Source: Methylobacterium sp. 2A
Lineage (GTDB): Bacteria > Pseudomonadota > Alphaproteobacteria > Rhizobiales > Beijerinckiaceae
DNA length: 64,000 nucleotides
Direction: 5' to 3'
Assembly (NCBI RefSeq): GCF_009806555.1
Contig: NZ_VUOK01000052.1
Location: 1-64,000 of the forward strand
A program made the translations under genes and the position numbers. Below, one piece after another: positions 17,130-25,029 of this stretch. A model generated the notes under the pieces. That model did not search any database and was not told the DNA's origin. It worked only from the letters and a program-made list of their open reading frames with translations. Every line of letters starts with the position of its first letter. Position 1 is the first letter of the stretch.

Positions 17130-18812
17130 ATGTCCGCATCCCCCGCCATCCAGACCGAGCCGCAGGACCTCGTGGCCCTGACCAAGGCCGCCGGCGAGAG
17201 CGCCAAGGCGCTGGCCGCCGAGGCCACGCGCCGGGTCCGCACGCGGATCCTCGGGACGGACGGGCGGATCGACGCGGCCAAGTTCGAGGGGCAGCAGCAC
17301 GCCGCCCACGGCCTCGCGTGGCTCGCCACCTACGCGGAGGCGGTCCGCGAACTCGGCGGCTACGCCGAGCGCCTCCAGGCCGAAGGCCGGTTGGGCGAGA
17401 CCGAGTCGCTCCTCGTGCGGATCGGCGCGGGCGAGTATCTCGACCAGCTCTTCTCCGGCATCCCGATGAGCCAGGGCGAGATGGTCCGCCTCACCGGGTC
17501 GCTCGGCCTCTCCGCCAAGGAGGTGGCCCAGTACCGCACTGAGGCGGTCGAGACCCTGATCGCCGAGGGCAACACGCCCGCGAACCGCGCCGCCCTGGTC
17601 GCCCGGATGCGCGACGGCAGCGGCTCGGCGACCGTCGGCGCCTCGGGCCTCGACGAGGACATGGAGGCGATCCGCTCCGAGATGCGCCGCTTCGGCAAGG
17701 CCGAGGTGGTCGATCAGGCGCACGCATGGCACCTGAACAACGCCTACATCCCGATGGAGATCGTGCAGAAGATGGCCGAACTCGGCGTCTTCGGCCTGAC
17801 GATCCCCGAGGAATACGGCGGCATGGGCCTGCCCAAGACCGCCATGTGCGTGGTCTCGGAGGAATTGTCCCGGGCCTATATCGGCGTCGGGTCGCTGGGC
17901 ACCCGCTCGGAGATCGCCGCGGAGCTGATCCTGTGCGGCGGCACCGAGGAACAGAAGCAGCGCTTCCTGCCGAGGATCGCCTCGGGCGACATCCTGCCGA
18001 CCGCCGTCTTCACCGAGCCGAACACGGGATCGGATCTGGCCTCGCTCCGGACCCGGGCCGTCAAGGACGGCGACACATGGAAAATAACCGGCAACAAGAC
18101 CTGGATCACCCATCCGGTCCGGGCCGACATCATGACGGTGCTGGTGCGCACCAAGCCCGAGGAGAAGGGCCACAAGGGCCTCTCCATGCTGATCGCCGAG
18201 AAGCCGCGCGGGACCGACGCGGATCCGTTCCCGGTCCAGGGCCTGTCGGGCGGCGAGATCGAGGTGCTCGGCTATCGCGGCATGAAGGAGTACGAGCTGG
18301 CCTTCGAGGGCTTCGAGGTGCCGGCCGCCAACCTCCTCGGCGAGGTCGAGGGCAAGGGATTCGCCCAGCTGATGCAGACCTTCGAATCGGCCCGCATCCA
18401 GACGGCGGCGCGCGCCATCGGCGTCGCCCAGTCGGCCCTCGATGTCGGCCTGCGCTACGCCGAGGAGCGGGTGCAGTTCGGCAAGGCGCTGGTCAACTTC
18501 CCGCGGGTGGCCGACAAGCTCGCCATGATGGCGGTGGAGATCAACATCGCCCGCCAGCTCACCTACTTCTCGGCCCGCGAGAAGGACGAGGGCAAGCGCT
18601 GCGACCTGGAAGCCGGGATGGCCAAGCTGCTCGGCGCCCGCGTCGCCTGGGCGGCGGCCGACAACGCCCTGCAGATCCACGGCGGCAACGGCTTCGCGCT
18701 GGAATACCCGGTCAGCCGGATCCTGTGCGACGCCCGCATCCTGTCGATCTTCGAGGGGGCGGCCGAGATCCAGGCCCAGGTGATCGCCCGCCGGCTGCTC
18801 GAAGCCGCGTGA
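17130..18812 (+). CDS. mcd: Methylsuccinyl-CoA dehydrogenase of the ethylmalonyl-CoA pathway
   Basis: A 560-residue acyl-CoA dehydrogenase with an extra N-terminal helical domain of about 165 residues before the standard fold. That length and architecture are characteristic of Mcd, which oxidises (2S)-methylsuccinyl-CoA to mesaconyl-CoA. The core shows LTIPEEYGGMGLP, TEPNTGSDLASLRT around the flavin, GNKTWITHP, and RVQFGKAL and QIHGGNGFALEYPVSRIL at the C-terminal helices. The pathway regenerates glyoxylate from acetyl-CoA in methylotrophs and other bacteria lacking isocitrate lyase, and consumes crotonyl-CoA linked to PHB metabolism. It is a single gene in a spacer-flanked position. A related isovaleryl-type enzyme is the alternative, but it lacks the extension. 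Confidence 0.85.
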   Translation: MSASPAIQTEPQDLVALTKAAGESAKALAAEATRRVRTRILGTDGRIDAAKFEGQQHAAHGLAWLATYAEAVRELGGYAERLQAEGRLGETESLLVRIGAGEYLDQLFSGIPMSQGEMVRLTGSLGLSAKEVAQYRTEAVETLIAEGNTPANRAALVARMRDGSGSATVGASGLDEDMEAIRSEMRRFGKAEVVDQAHAWHLNNAYIPMEIVQKMAELGVFGLTIPEEYGGMGLPKTAMCVVSEELSRAYIGVGSLGTRSEIAAELILCGGTEEQKQRFLPRIASGDILPTAVFTEPNTGSDLASLRTRAVKDGDTWKITGNKTWITHPVRADIMTVLVRTKPEEKGHKGLSMLIAEKPRGTDADPFPVQGLSGGEIEVLGYRGMKEYELAFEGFEVPAANLLGEVEGKGFAQLMQTFESARIQTAARAIGVAQSALDVGLRYAEERVQFGKALVNFPRVADKLAMMAVEINIARQLTYFSAREKDEGKRCDLEAGMAKLLGARVAWAAADNALQIHGGNGFALEYPVSRILCDARILSIFEGAAEIQAQVIARRLLEAA

Positions 18813-18846
18813 TCGGGCGGGCGGTTCACGGAGTGTGTATGAGCTT

Positions 18847-18957
18847 TCCCCTCCCCCTTGTGGGGAGGGGCTAGGGGTGGGGGTGGTGCAGAAGGCACCG
18901 CTCTGCCCTATCCTGCACCACCCCCACCTCCGGCTCCTCCCCACAAGGGGGAGGAGA
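18847..18957. repeat. Imperfect 45-bp inverted repeat (GC-rich hairpin element)
   Basis: Left arm 18847-18891 and right arm 18912-18957 are near-complementary, rich in CTCCCC/GGGGAG, CACAAGGGGG and GGTGGTGCAG, with a 20-base loop. It lies between the convergent mcd and small 58-residue gene. It probably ends transcription from both sides and looks like a member of a dispersed palindromic repeat family. Confidence 0.8.
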
Positions 18958-19012
18958 GGGCGGTTCTCCGGTCGATAGGTGACTGGCTCAGCCTGCTGGT
19001 AGAGGCGGCCGC

Positions 19013-19189
19013 CTATTTGGTGATCTTCACCGAGACGGGATCGCTCGACGGGAAGGTCTCCTCCAGGGCGTCGTCCAGGCGCTCGTTGAGTTTCTCCTGC
19101 TTGTTGTCAGGGTGCTTGTCGTCGCCCGGCTTGGCGCTGCCCTGCTGGAAGCCCGGCTTGGTCTCGTTCCGCTTCTGCTCGTCGGCCAT
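19013..19189 (-). CDS. Small acidic protein with FPSSDP motif
   Basis: A 58-residue hydrophilic protein beginning MADEQKRNETK. Its C-terminal half, LDDALEETFPSSDPVSV, is a recognisable motif of a widespread family of tiny alphaproteobacterial proteins ((A/D)ALExxFPASDPxS). No function is known. The length is normal for the family. The start was chosen for family length; the frame is open much further upstream but only through shadow-like sequence. The gene runs toward mcd across the hairpin element. Confidence 0.65.
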   Translation of the reverse strand: MADEQKRNETKPGFQQGSAKPGDDKHPDNKQEKLNERLDDALEETFPSSDPVSVKITK

Positions 19190-19284
19190 ATCGCTCGCTC
19201 GTCCGTGACGGGGCACGCAAGGGTGCCGGTGCGGAACAACGCGAGGGACGGCGGGTGTTTCCGATTTTCCGCGGACGGACGGGC

Positions 19285-20547
19285 TCACCGTGCCGCGACC
19301 GTCTGCCCGGGGGCCGGCACCGCGACCGGCCCGCGCGCCCCGCGCATCACCGTCTCGTAGACCCGCGCCAGACGGTCGAGATGGGCGTCCAGGCTGAGCG
19401 GCGCCGCCCAATAGCGGTCGTAGGCGGCCCGGCCCATGCGGATGGCGAGACCGTTATCGGCGAGTCTGCGCAGATGCGCGGCCAGCGCCTCGGGATCGCC
19501 CGAGCGGAACCAGAATCCGGTCTCGCCGTCGATCACCGCCTCCCGGCCCGCGCAGGCATCGCTCACGATCACCGGTGCGCCGCAGGCCAGCGCCTCGTAG
19601 ACGGTGAGCGGCTGGCCCTCGTACCAGACGCTCGGGAAGACCAGCGCCCTTGCCTGCCGCATCAGGTTCTGCACGGCGTCCGCCGCGCGCCAACCCAGCA
19701 TGACGGCCTCCGGATAGCGTGAAGCGAGTTCGGCCCGCTCCGGGCCGTCACCGACAAACACAGCCCGCGCCCCCGCAAGCCGCGCCGCCTCGGCGAAGAT
19801 CGGCGCGCCCTTCTCGGTCGAGATCCGCCCGACGAACAGGAAATCCCCCGGCGGCCCGCTCCGCAGCGGCGCCCGCGCCACCGCGATCGGGTTGTCGACC
19901 CGATGGAACACGGTTCCCGAAGGCATCAGCGGCCGCACCACGCGCTCCTGCAGGTCGCTGATCGTGACGACGTGGGAAAACAGCTCCGGCAGCCGGGCCA
20001 CCTGCGCGAGCCCGACATGGCGGACCATCCGGGCGACCTTGCGCGGGTAGCTGCGCGCGTCGCAATTCGCCACGATGCAGGAGGCCGACATGGGCGTGCG
20101 GTGGCAGATCTTCTGCTCGGGGTAGGCGTAGAAGCCGCCGGTCGGGCAGACCAGGAAGAACTCGTGCATCGTGTAGAGGCAGGGCAGGCCCGAGGCCCGC
20201 AGAGCCGTGCCGATCGCGGGCGAGAGCGCCTTGGCGAAGGCGTGGACGTGAACCACGGTGTCACGCGGGTCGCAGGCGGCGAGTTCCCGGGCGAGCGCCC
20301 GGCTCGCCGCGCCGTTCCAGATCGCCTGCGCGGCGAAGGCCAGCTTGTTGCGCGCCGTGGCGATATCGTCCTGCCCCAGGCAGACGACCCGGATGCCGGC
20401 CGGTGCGAGCCGCGGATCCACCGGCCCGACGGCGGCGAACAGGCTCACCCGGACCCCGCGGGCGGCGAGCCCCAGGGCGGATTCGATCGCCACCTTGGCC
20501 TGGCCGCCGTTGATCGAGGCGTGGTCTGCGACGAGGGCGACGTGCAC
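19285..20547 (-). CDS. Glycosyltransferase family 4-type (GT-B) protein
   Basis: A 420-residue protein if begun at the GTG at 20547, where VHVALVADHASINGGQAKVA matches the usual GT-B start; the frame is open to 20631. The GT4 C-terminal signature is intact: FVGRISTEKG, FVGDGPERAEL and the EX7E-like FPSVWYEGQPLTVYEALACGAPVI (split by the donor pocket). A CPTGGFY-type segment and several Cys occur mid-protein (HEFFLVCPTGG, CIVANCDARS). It is divergent from and paralogous to the next glycosyltransferase (419 residues). Both probably decorate a surface polysaccharide or glycolipid; donor and acceptor unknown. Confidence 0.85.
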   Translation of the reverse strand: MHVALVADHASINGGQAKVAIESALGLAARGVRVSLFAAVGPVDPRLAPAGIRVVCLGQDDIATARNKLAFAAQAIWNGAASRALARELAACDPRDTVVHVHAFAKALSPAIGTALRASGLPCLYTMHEFFLVCPTGGFYAYPEQKICHRTPMSASCIVANCDARSYPRKVARMVRHVGLAQVARLPELFSHVVTISDLQERVVRPLMPSGTVFHRVDNPIAVARAPLRSGPPGDFLFVGRISTEKGAPIFAEAARLAGARAVFVGDGPERAELASRYPEAVMLGWRAADAVQNLMRQARALVFPSVWYEGQPLTVYEALACGAPVIVSDACAGREAVIDGETGFWFRSGDPEALAAHLRRLADNGLAIRMGRAAYDRYWAAPLSLDAHLDRLARVYETVMRGARGPVAVPAPGQTVAAR

Positions 20548-20657
20548 GATCGTGTTTCCGAGGCTCTCGTTCGGGACTGAGCGTTGTAACGACCCGCGGT
20601 TGATCCCCCGTAAACTGGTTTTTGCCATCATCCCGGCAGCAGCGACCGGGGTTTTCC

Positions 20658-21917
20658 ATGCATGTCGTGATCCTGGCCGAGTTCGCGTCTGCCAGCGGCG
20701 GGGCCGAGAAGGTCGCGCTGGAATCGGCGCGGGGGCTCGCCGAGGCCGGCGTCTCGGTCACCTATCTCCAGGCGATCCCGGGCGCGGCCGACCCGCTGCT
20801 CGACCACGCCGATATCCGGCGGGTCGTGCTCGGGCTGCCGGACATCCGGTCGCTCGGCGGCGCGAAGGCGGCCGCCGCCGGGATCTGGCACGCGGCGGCC
20901 GCGCGCCGGCTCGCAGCGGCGCTCGCCGCGCTGCCGGAGCGGCCGGACTGCATCCACCTGCATCAATGGACCCGCGCCCTGTCGCCGGCCATCTTCCCGG
21001 TCCTGTCGGGCGCGGGCGTGCCCCTCGTGGTCACCCTGCACGACTACGCCCTGGCCTGCCCGAACGGGGTCTATTACCGCTTCGACCGGGCGGAGCCCTG
21101 CACCCTCGCGCCTCTCTCGGCGTCCTGCATCGCGGCGCCCTGCGATGCGCGCAGCCGCGCCCACAAGCTGGTGCGCGTCGCCCGGACAGTCGCTTTGCGG
21201 CAGGCGACGCGGGGGCGGCCGCTCCACGTCGTCCATGTCTGCGACGCCAGCCGGCGGCGGATGGGCGATCGTCTCGGCGGCACCACCGTCACCCACCATC
21301 GGATCGACAACCCGGTCCGGATCGCCGAGGGACCGGCCGCCGCGCCCGAGCACGGCGACGCGATCGCCTATGTCGGGCGCCTGACCCGCGAGAAGGGCGC
21401 CGACCTCGTGGCCGAGGCCGCCCGGGAGGCCGGGCTCCCCGCCCTGTTCATCGGCGCCGGCCCCCTGGAGGCGGAGCTGCGCGCCCGGGACGGCGTGGAG
21501 GTGATCGGTTGGCAGGCGCCCGAAGCGGTCTGGGAGATCCTGCGCCGCCGCGCCCGGGCGCTCGCCGCGCCGTCGCGCTGGTACGAGACCGGGCCGCTCA
21601 CCGTCTACGAGGCGCTGGCGGCCGGGATTCCGGTGGTCGCCTCGGACCGGTCCGGGGCCGCCGAGAAGGTCCGGCACGGGCAGACCGGCTTTGTGGTCGC
21701 CCCGGAGGTCGGCCCTCTGGCGGCGGCGTTCACGGCCCTGCGGGACGAGGCCTGCGCCCGGACCCTCGGTGCGCAGGCCCGTGCGGATGCCCGCGCCGCG
21801 CCGATGACGCTGGCGACCCATGCGGCCGCCCTCCAACGGCTCTATGGCGGCCTCGTCGTGGATGGTTCTGGTGCAATGCAGCATTCTGCGTGGCCGGGCG
21901 CGCTGCGACAATCCTGA
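20658..21917 (+). CDS. Glycosyltransferase family 4-type (GT-B) protein
   Basis: A 419-residue protein from the ATG at 20658 (MHVVILAEFASASGGAEKVA). It is collinear with the divergent neighbour at 19285-20547: both share the GGAEKVA/GGQAKVA start, a HDYALACPNG versus HEFFLVCPTG segment, SCIAAPCDARS versus SCIVANCDARS, a (V)GR(L/I)TxEKGA motif and the WYETGPLTVYEALAAGIPVV donor site. The match in length and motif order argues for an inverted duplication. The last 15 residues are of different composition. Role inferred: a sugar transferase working with its neighbour. Confidence 0.85.
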   Translation: MHVVILAEFASASGGAEKVALESARGLAEAGVSVTYLQAIPGAADPLLDHADIRRVVLGLPDIRSLGGAKAAAAGIWHAAAARRLAAALAALPERPDCIHLHQWTRALSPAIFPVLSGAGVPLVVTLHDYALACPNGVYYRFDRAEPCTLAPLSASCIAAPCDARSRAHKLVRVARTVALRQATRGRPLHVVHVCDASRRRMGDRLGGTTVTHHRIDNPVRIAEGPAAAPEHGDAIAYVGRLTREKGADLVAEAAREAGLPALFIGAGPLEAELRARDGVEVIGWQAPEAVWEILRRRARALAAPSRWYETGPLTVYEALAAGIPVVASDRSGAAEKVRHGQTGFVVAPEVGPLAAAFTALRDEACARTLGAQARADARAAPMTLATHAAALQRLYGGLVVDGSGAMQHSAWPGALRQS

Positions 21918-22159
21918 GGCGGCTCGATCGGTCGGGCCAACCAAGAATTCACGATCCGTTCTCGGCCTCTGGACAAGGGGAAGATTTCTTGTAAACGGGG
22001 GATCTGCCCGAAGTAGCAGTCCATCACGTCCCAATAAATGGCGAAGCTTGGCCGCCATTACGGTACATCAGCGCCGACCCGGTGCGATGACCTTCCGAGA
22101 TCCTGGATCCGGAATTTTATCGACGGCCATCGGGGCCGCGCCGACCGCCCATTATGCAC

Positions 22160-22189
22160 TTGACTTCTTGTTGCGGTGCAACATATAGG
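22160..22189 (+). promoter_or_regulatory. Phasin promoter with embedded TGC/GCA dyad
   Basis: A TTGACT -35 at 22160-22165 is followed by an ATATAG/TATAGG -10 near 22183-22189 with 17-18 bases between. Within the spacer lies GTTGC-GGT-GCAAC (22170-22182), a perfect 5-bp dyad. PhaR repressors of alphaproteobacteria are known to bind TGC-rich/GCA-rich sites at phasin promoters, so this is a good candidate operator. The rest of 21918-22247 shows no gene. Confidence 0.65.
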
Positions 22190-22247
22190 GGCGCGTCACG
22201 GCGGACGCAGCCGGCGTCCTGCTCCAAGGATGGCTCTGGAGACACAG

Positions 22248-22601
22248 ATGCAGACCCCGAATTTCGAGATGCCGACCGAGATGCGCGACTTCGCCGAGAA
22301 GAGCGTCGATCAGGCCCGCAACGCCGTCGGCACCCTGATGGCCAATGCCGTCAAGGCCACCGAGCAGGTCCAGGCCTCGGGCCAGACCTTCCAGTCGACC
22401 TTCAGCGCGGTGATCGCGAAGGGGTTCGATCACGCCCAGGCCAACGCCAACGCGACCTTCGACTTCGCGCAGAAGCTCGTGCGCACCAAGGACCTGCGCG
22501 AGGCCTTCGAGCTGCAGTCCGAGTTCGTCCGCAGCCAGTTCGCCGCCTTCCAGGCCCAGGCCAAGGATTACGGCGCCCTCGCCCAGAACGCCGCCCGCTG
22601 A
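22248..22601 (+). CDS. Phasin family protein (PHB granule-associated)
   Basis: A 117-residue helical protein started at the ATG at 22248, which has GGAGA six bases upstream; another ATG is at 22230. It is typical phasin sequence: MPTEMRDFAEKSVDQARNAV at the N-terminus, an amphipathic helix through the middle, and LREAFELQSEFVRSQFAAFQ at the C-terminus, the Phasin_2 consensus. Phasins coat polyhydroxybutyrate granules and control their number and size. It is preceded by a strong-looking promoter with a PhaR-like dyad. A second phasin-domain protein follows at 22785, and an intracellular PHB depolymerase is at 31581. Confidence 0.9.
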   Translation: MQTPNFEMPTEMRDFAEKSVDQARNAVGTLMANAVKATEQVQASGQTFQSTFSAVIAKGFDHAQANANATFDFAQKLVRTKDLREAFELQSEFVRSQFAAFQAQAKDYGALAQNAAR

Positions 22602-22784
22602 GGTCGGCCGAGTCGCCCTCGAACCCGATCGATCGGGGGCGCTCCCAAAGATCCGGGCGGCCGCTTCGGACCGGCCGGACCCCACGATTCGACGCCCGAG
22701 CGTCACAGGTCCGACCCTGACGGGGCCAGCCGACGGGACGCTGCGCCTGCGGGTCGCCTGAAGTGGACAGGAGGAGATCGCGCG

Positions 22785-23483
22785 ATGGGAAAGCCGCGTC
22801 GGCCGAGAGGGACCGGTTCCAACGGGCAGCCGAAGCCGCCCCTGGCTCCGGAGATGCCCGCCCCGCTCGAATCCTTGCCCGAGACGCTGGCGGCCGCGTC
22901 GGATGTGTCGGTGGCGGCCCTGTCGCGCGCCGGCTTCGCGGAGGCCGAGCCGGTTCTGGCTTCGGCCCCGGAGATGGGCCTCGTCGCTCCGGCTGAGTCC
23001 CGAGTCGAGTCCCAAGTCGAGCCCCAAGTCGAGCCTCACGTCGCGCTCGAAGCCGATGCCCCTGACAGCGTTGCCCACGCGGTGCGTTTTCCCGAGGCGG
23101 ATCGCGACGCGGAGGCCCATCAGGACATCCCCGATGAACCGCATGCGGCCGACCCCGCGGAACCGGAGACGGAACGCGACGCGGTCCCCCCGCCGGATCT
23201 CGTCCCCGCCCCGATGCCGCGCGCCGCTGGACCCTCGGCGCTGAACCGGATCGTGTTCGCGCCCGACCGCATCGACATGATCGAGATCGGCTCGACCATC
23301 GCCCGCTACATGCGGAGCGAGGGTGAGGCCGCCCTGGCCCATTTCCGGGCCCTGTCGGATGTCCGCACGCCCGCCGATCTGATCCGCCTGCAGGTCGGCG
23401 AGGTCCAGCGCGCCGCCGACGCCTCCCTGACCTGCTGGGTCACGGTGGTGGGCAAGGCGAGCCGCGTCGTGGCCTTCCGCTGA
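22785..23483 (+). CDS. Phasin-domain protein with long disordered N-terminus
   Basis: A 232-residue protein with an AGGAG ribosome binding site. The first 150 residues are Pro/Ala/Glu-rich and presumably disordered, including a 12-base-periodic segment coding VESQVEPQVEPHV. The last 80 residues form a phasin-like helical domain (IEIGSTIARYMRSEGEAAL, then DVRTPADLIRLQVGEVQRAAD). It lies about 180 bases after the small phasin in the same direction. Predicted to bind PHB granules through the C-terminus, with the tail perhaps recruiting partners. Less certain than the canonical phasin. Confidence 0.65.
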   Translation: MGKPRRPRGTGSNGQPKPPLAPEMPAPLESLPETLAAASDVSVAALSRAGFAEAEPVLASAPEMGLVAPAESRVESQVEPQVEPHVALEADAPDSVAHAVRFPEADRDAEAHQDIPDEPHAADPAEPETERDAVPPPDLVPAPMPRAAGPSALNRIVFAPDRIDMIEIGSTIARYMRSEGEAALAHFRALSDVRTPADLIRLQVGEVQRAADASLTCWVTVVGKASRVVAFR

Positions 23484-23601
23484 AGCCGGTTCGTCGCCCC
23501 GCGACGGCGTCGGCCTTCGGATCGGGGCGGTTGCGGCAACCGCCCGTTAACCCTATCGGTCCCATGCCGTGACGGAGGGCACGGGAAACCCAACCGCACC
23601 G

Positions 23602-24861
23602 ATGCCGAGCTGCGCGCGCCTGATCCGTTCCGCCTGCCTCTGCCTCGCTCTGGCGCTCATGCCGGCGCTGGCGGGTCCGCCCGCGGCTGCGCAGACCGGC
23701 GACAAGCCCGCCATCGCCATCGGGGCCGATCTCGCCAGCCAGGGCGGCACGACGCGCCTGACCCTGACGCTGTCCCGGGCCGTGGAGGCGCGCGGCTTCG
23801 TCATGGAGCGGCCCGACCGGGCGGTGATCGACCTGCCCGAGGTCAATTTCCAGCTCGAATCCGGTACCGGCAGCCGCCGCGACGGCCTCGTGCAATCCTT
23901 CCGCTACGGCCTGTTCGCCCCCGGGCGCTCGCGCATCGTCATCGACCTCGCAAACCCCGCCACGGTGGGAAAGATCGAGACGACGACCCGGGCCAGGGAC
24001 GGCGCCGTGCTACTCACGATCCCGCTCCAGCGCGCCGATCGCGAGGCGTTCCGCAAGGCGGCGGCCGCGGCCGATCCCGCCCCCGCCCAGGCCCGGGCCG
24101 CGGCGCCCGAGCCCGCCGACCACCGCCCGCTGATCATGGTCGATGCCGGCCATGGCGGCACCGATCCGGGCGCCATCGCGGTGGGGGGCGTGTTCGAGAA
24201 GGACATCGTGTTCGGCTTCGCTCAGGCGCTCGTCGAGAAGCTGGAGGCGGGGGGGCGCTACCGGGTCCGGATGACCCGCGACCGGGACGTGTTCGTGCCG
24301 CTCGCCGAGCGCGTCCGCCTCGCCCGGGAGGCCAAGGCCGACCTGTTCGTGTCGATCCACGCGGATTCGATCTCGGCGGCCCCGCAGGTGCGCGGCGCCA
24401 CGATCTACACCAATGCCGAGAAGGCGACCGACCTCGAATCCGCCAAGCTCGCCGAGCGCGAGAACCGGGCCGATGCCGCCGCGGGCGTCGATGCCGCGGA
24501 GGCGCCTCCGGACATCGCCGACATCCTGCAGGAACTGACCCTGCGGGAGACCCGCGGCTTCTCCTCGGGCTTCGCCCGGACCCTGATGGGCCAGCTCAGC
24601 CCCGTGATGGAGATGAGCACGAAGCCCCATCGCGAGGCGCGCTTCGTGGTGCTGCGCTCCCCCGACGTGCCGAGCGTGCTGGTGGAACTGGGCTACCTGT
24701 CGAGCAAGCACGACCTGGAGATGCTGCAATCGCCGGAGTGGCGGGCCGGCGTCACCGGCTCCATGGCCAAGGCGATCGACCTGTTCTTCACCAATCGCGC
24801 CACCCTGGGACGACCCGCGATGACGCGTCGCGCGGCCGGCATCGCCCCAGTTTTACCATAG
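23602..24861 (+). CDS. amiC: N-acetylmuramoyl-L-alanine amidase, AmiC-type
   Basis: A 419-residue periplasmic enzyme from the ATG at 23602; an upstream in-frame GTG at 23569 would add 11 residues before the signal peptide. A signal peptide (to about residue 30, AAA-Q) is followed by an AMIN domain (about 35-130) that targets the septum. The zinc amidase_3 domain (about 175-400) has VDAGHGGTDPGA, the metal Glu in FEKDIVF, SIHADS and catalytic Glu in LVELGYLSS. It cleaves the stem peptide from glycan during daughter-cell separation. A short helical insertion rich in Ala/Asp (about 300-320) resembles the autoinhibitory segment regulated by EnvC-like activators. PBP1A lies downstream. Confidence 0.9.
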   Translation: MPSCARLIRSACLCLALALMPALAGPPAAAQTGDKPAIAIGADLASQGGTTRLTLTLSRAVEARGFVMERPDRAVIDLPEVNFQLESGTGSRRDGLVQSFRYGLFAPGRSRIVIDLANPATVGKIETTTRARDGAVLLTIPLQRADREAFRKAAAAADPAPAQARAAAPEPADHRPLIMVDAGHGGTDPGAIAVGGVFEKDIVFGFAQALVEKLEAGGRYRVRMTRDRDVFVPLAERVRLAREAKADLFVSIHADSISAAPQVRGATIYTNAEKATDLESAKLAERENRADAAAGVDAAEAPPDIADILQELTLRETRGFSSGFARTLMGQLSPVMEMSTKPHREARFVVLRSPDVPSVLVELGYLSSKHDLEMLQSPEWRAGVTGSMAKAIDLFFTNRATLGRPAMTRRAAGIAPVLP

Positions 24862-25029
24862 AGTAAGTGTGGATACGGGCCGTCCGAACGCCCGCTCGCA
24901 GCCGTCGAACCGGCCTTCCGAGGGGGCTTCACGGGACCATCCGGGGGCCGGCCGCGTCGTGAGCGGCGGTCACGCGCCGGGTGAGCCGATTCCGGCATGC
25001 GGCCGGACCAGCGACGAGCGGAACACCGG

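Noticed and set aside
17130..18812. Generic isovaleryl- or butyryl-CoA dehydrogenase
   Set aside because: The extra N-terminal helical domain of about 165 residues and total length fit Mcd rather than ordinary acyl-CoA dehydrogenases of about 390 residues.
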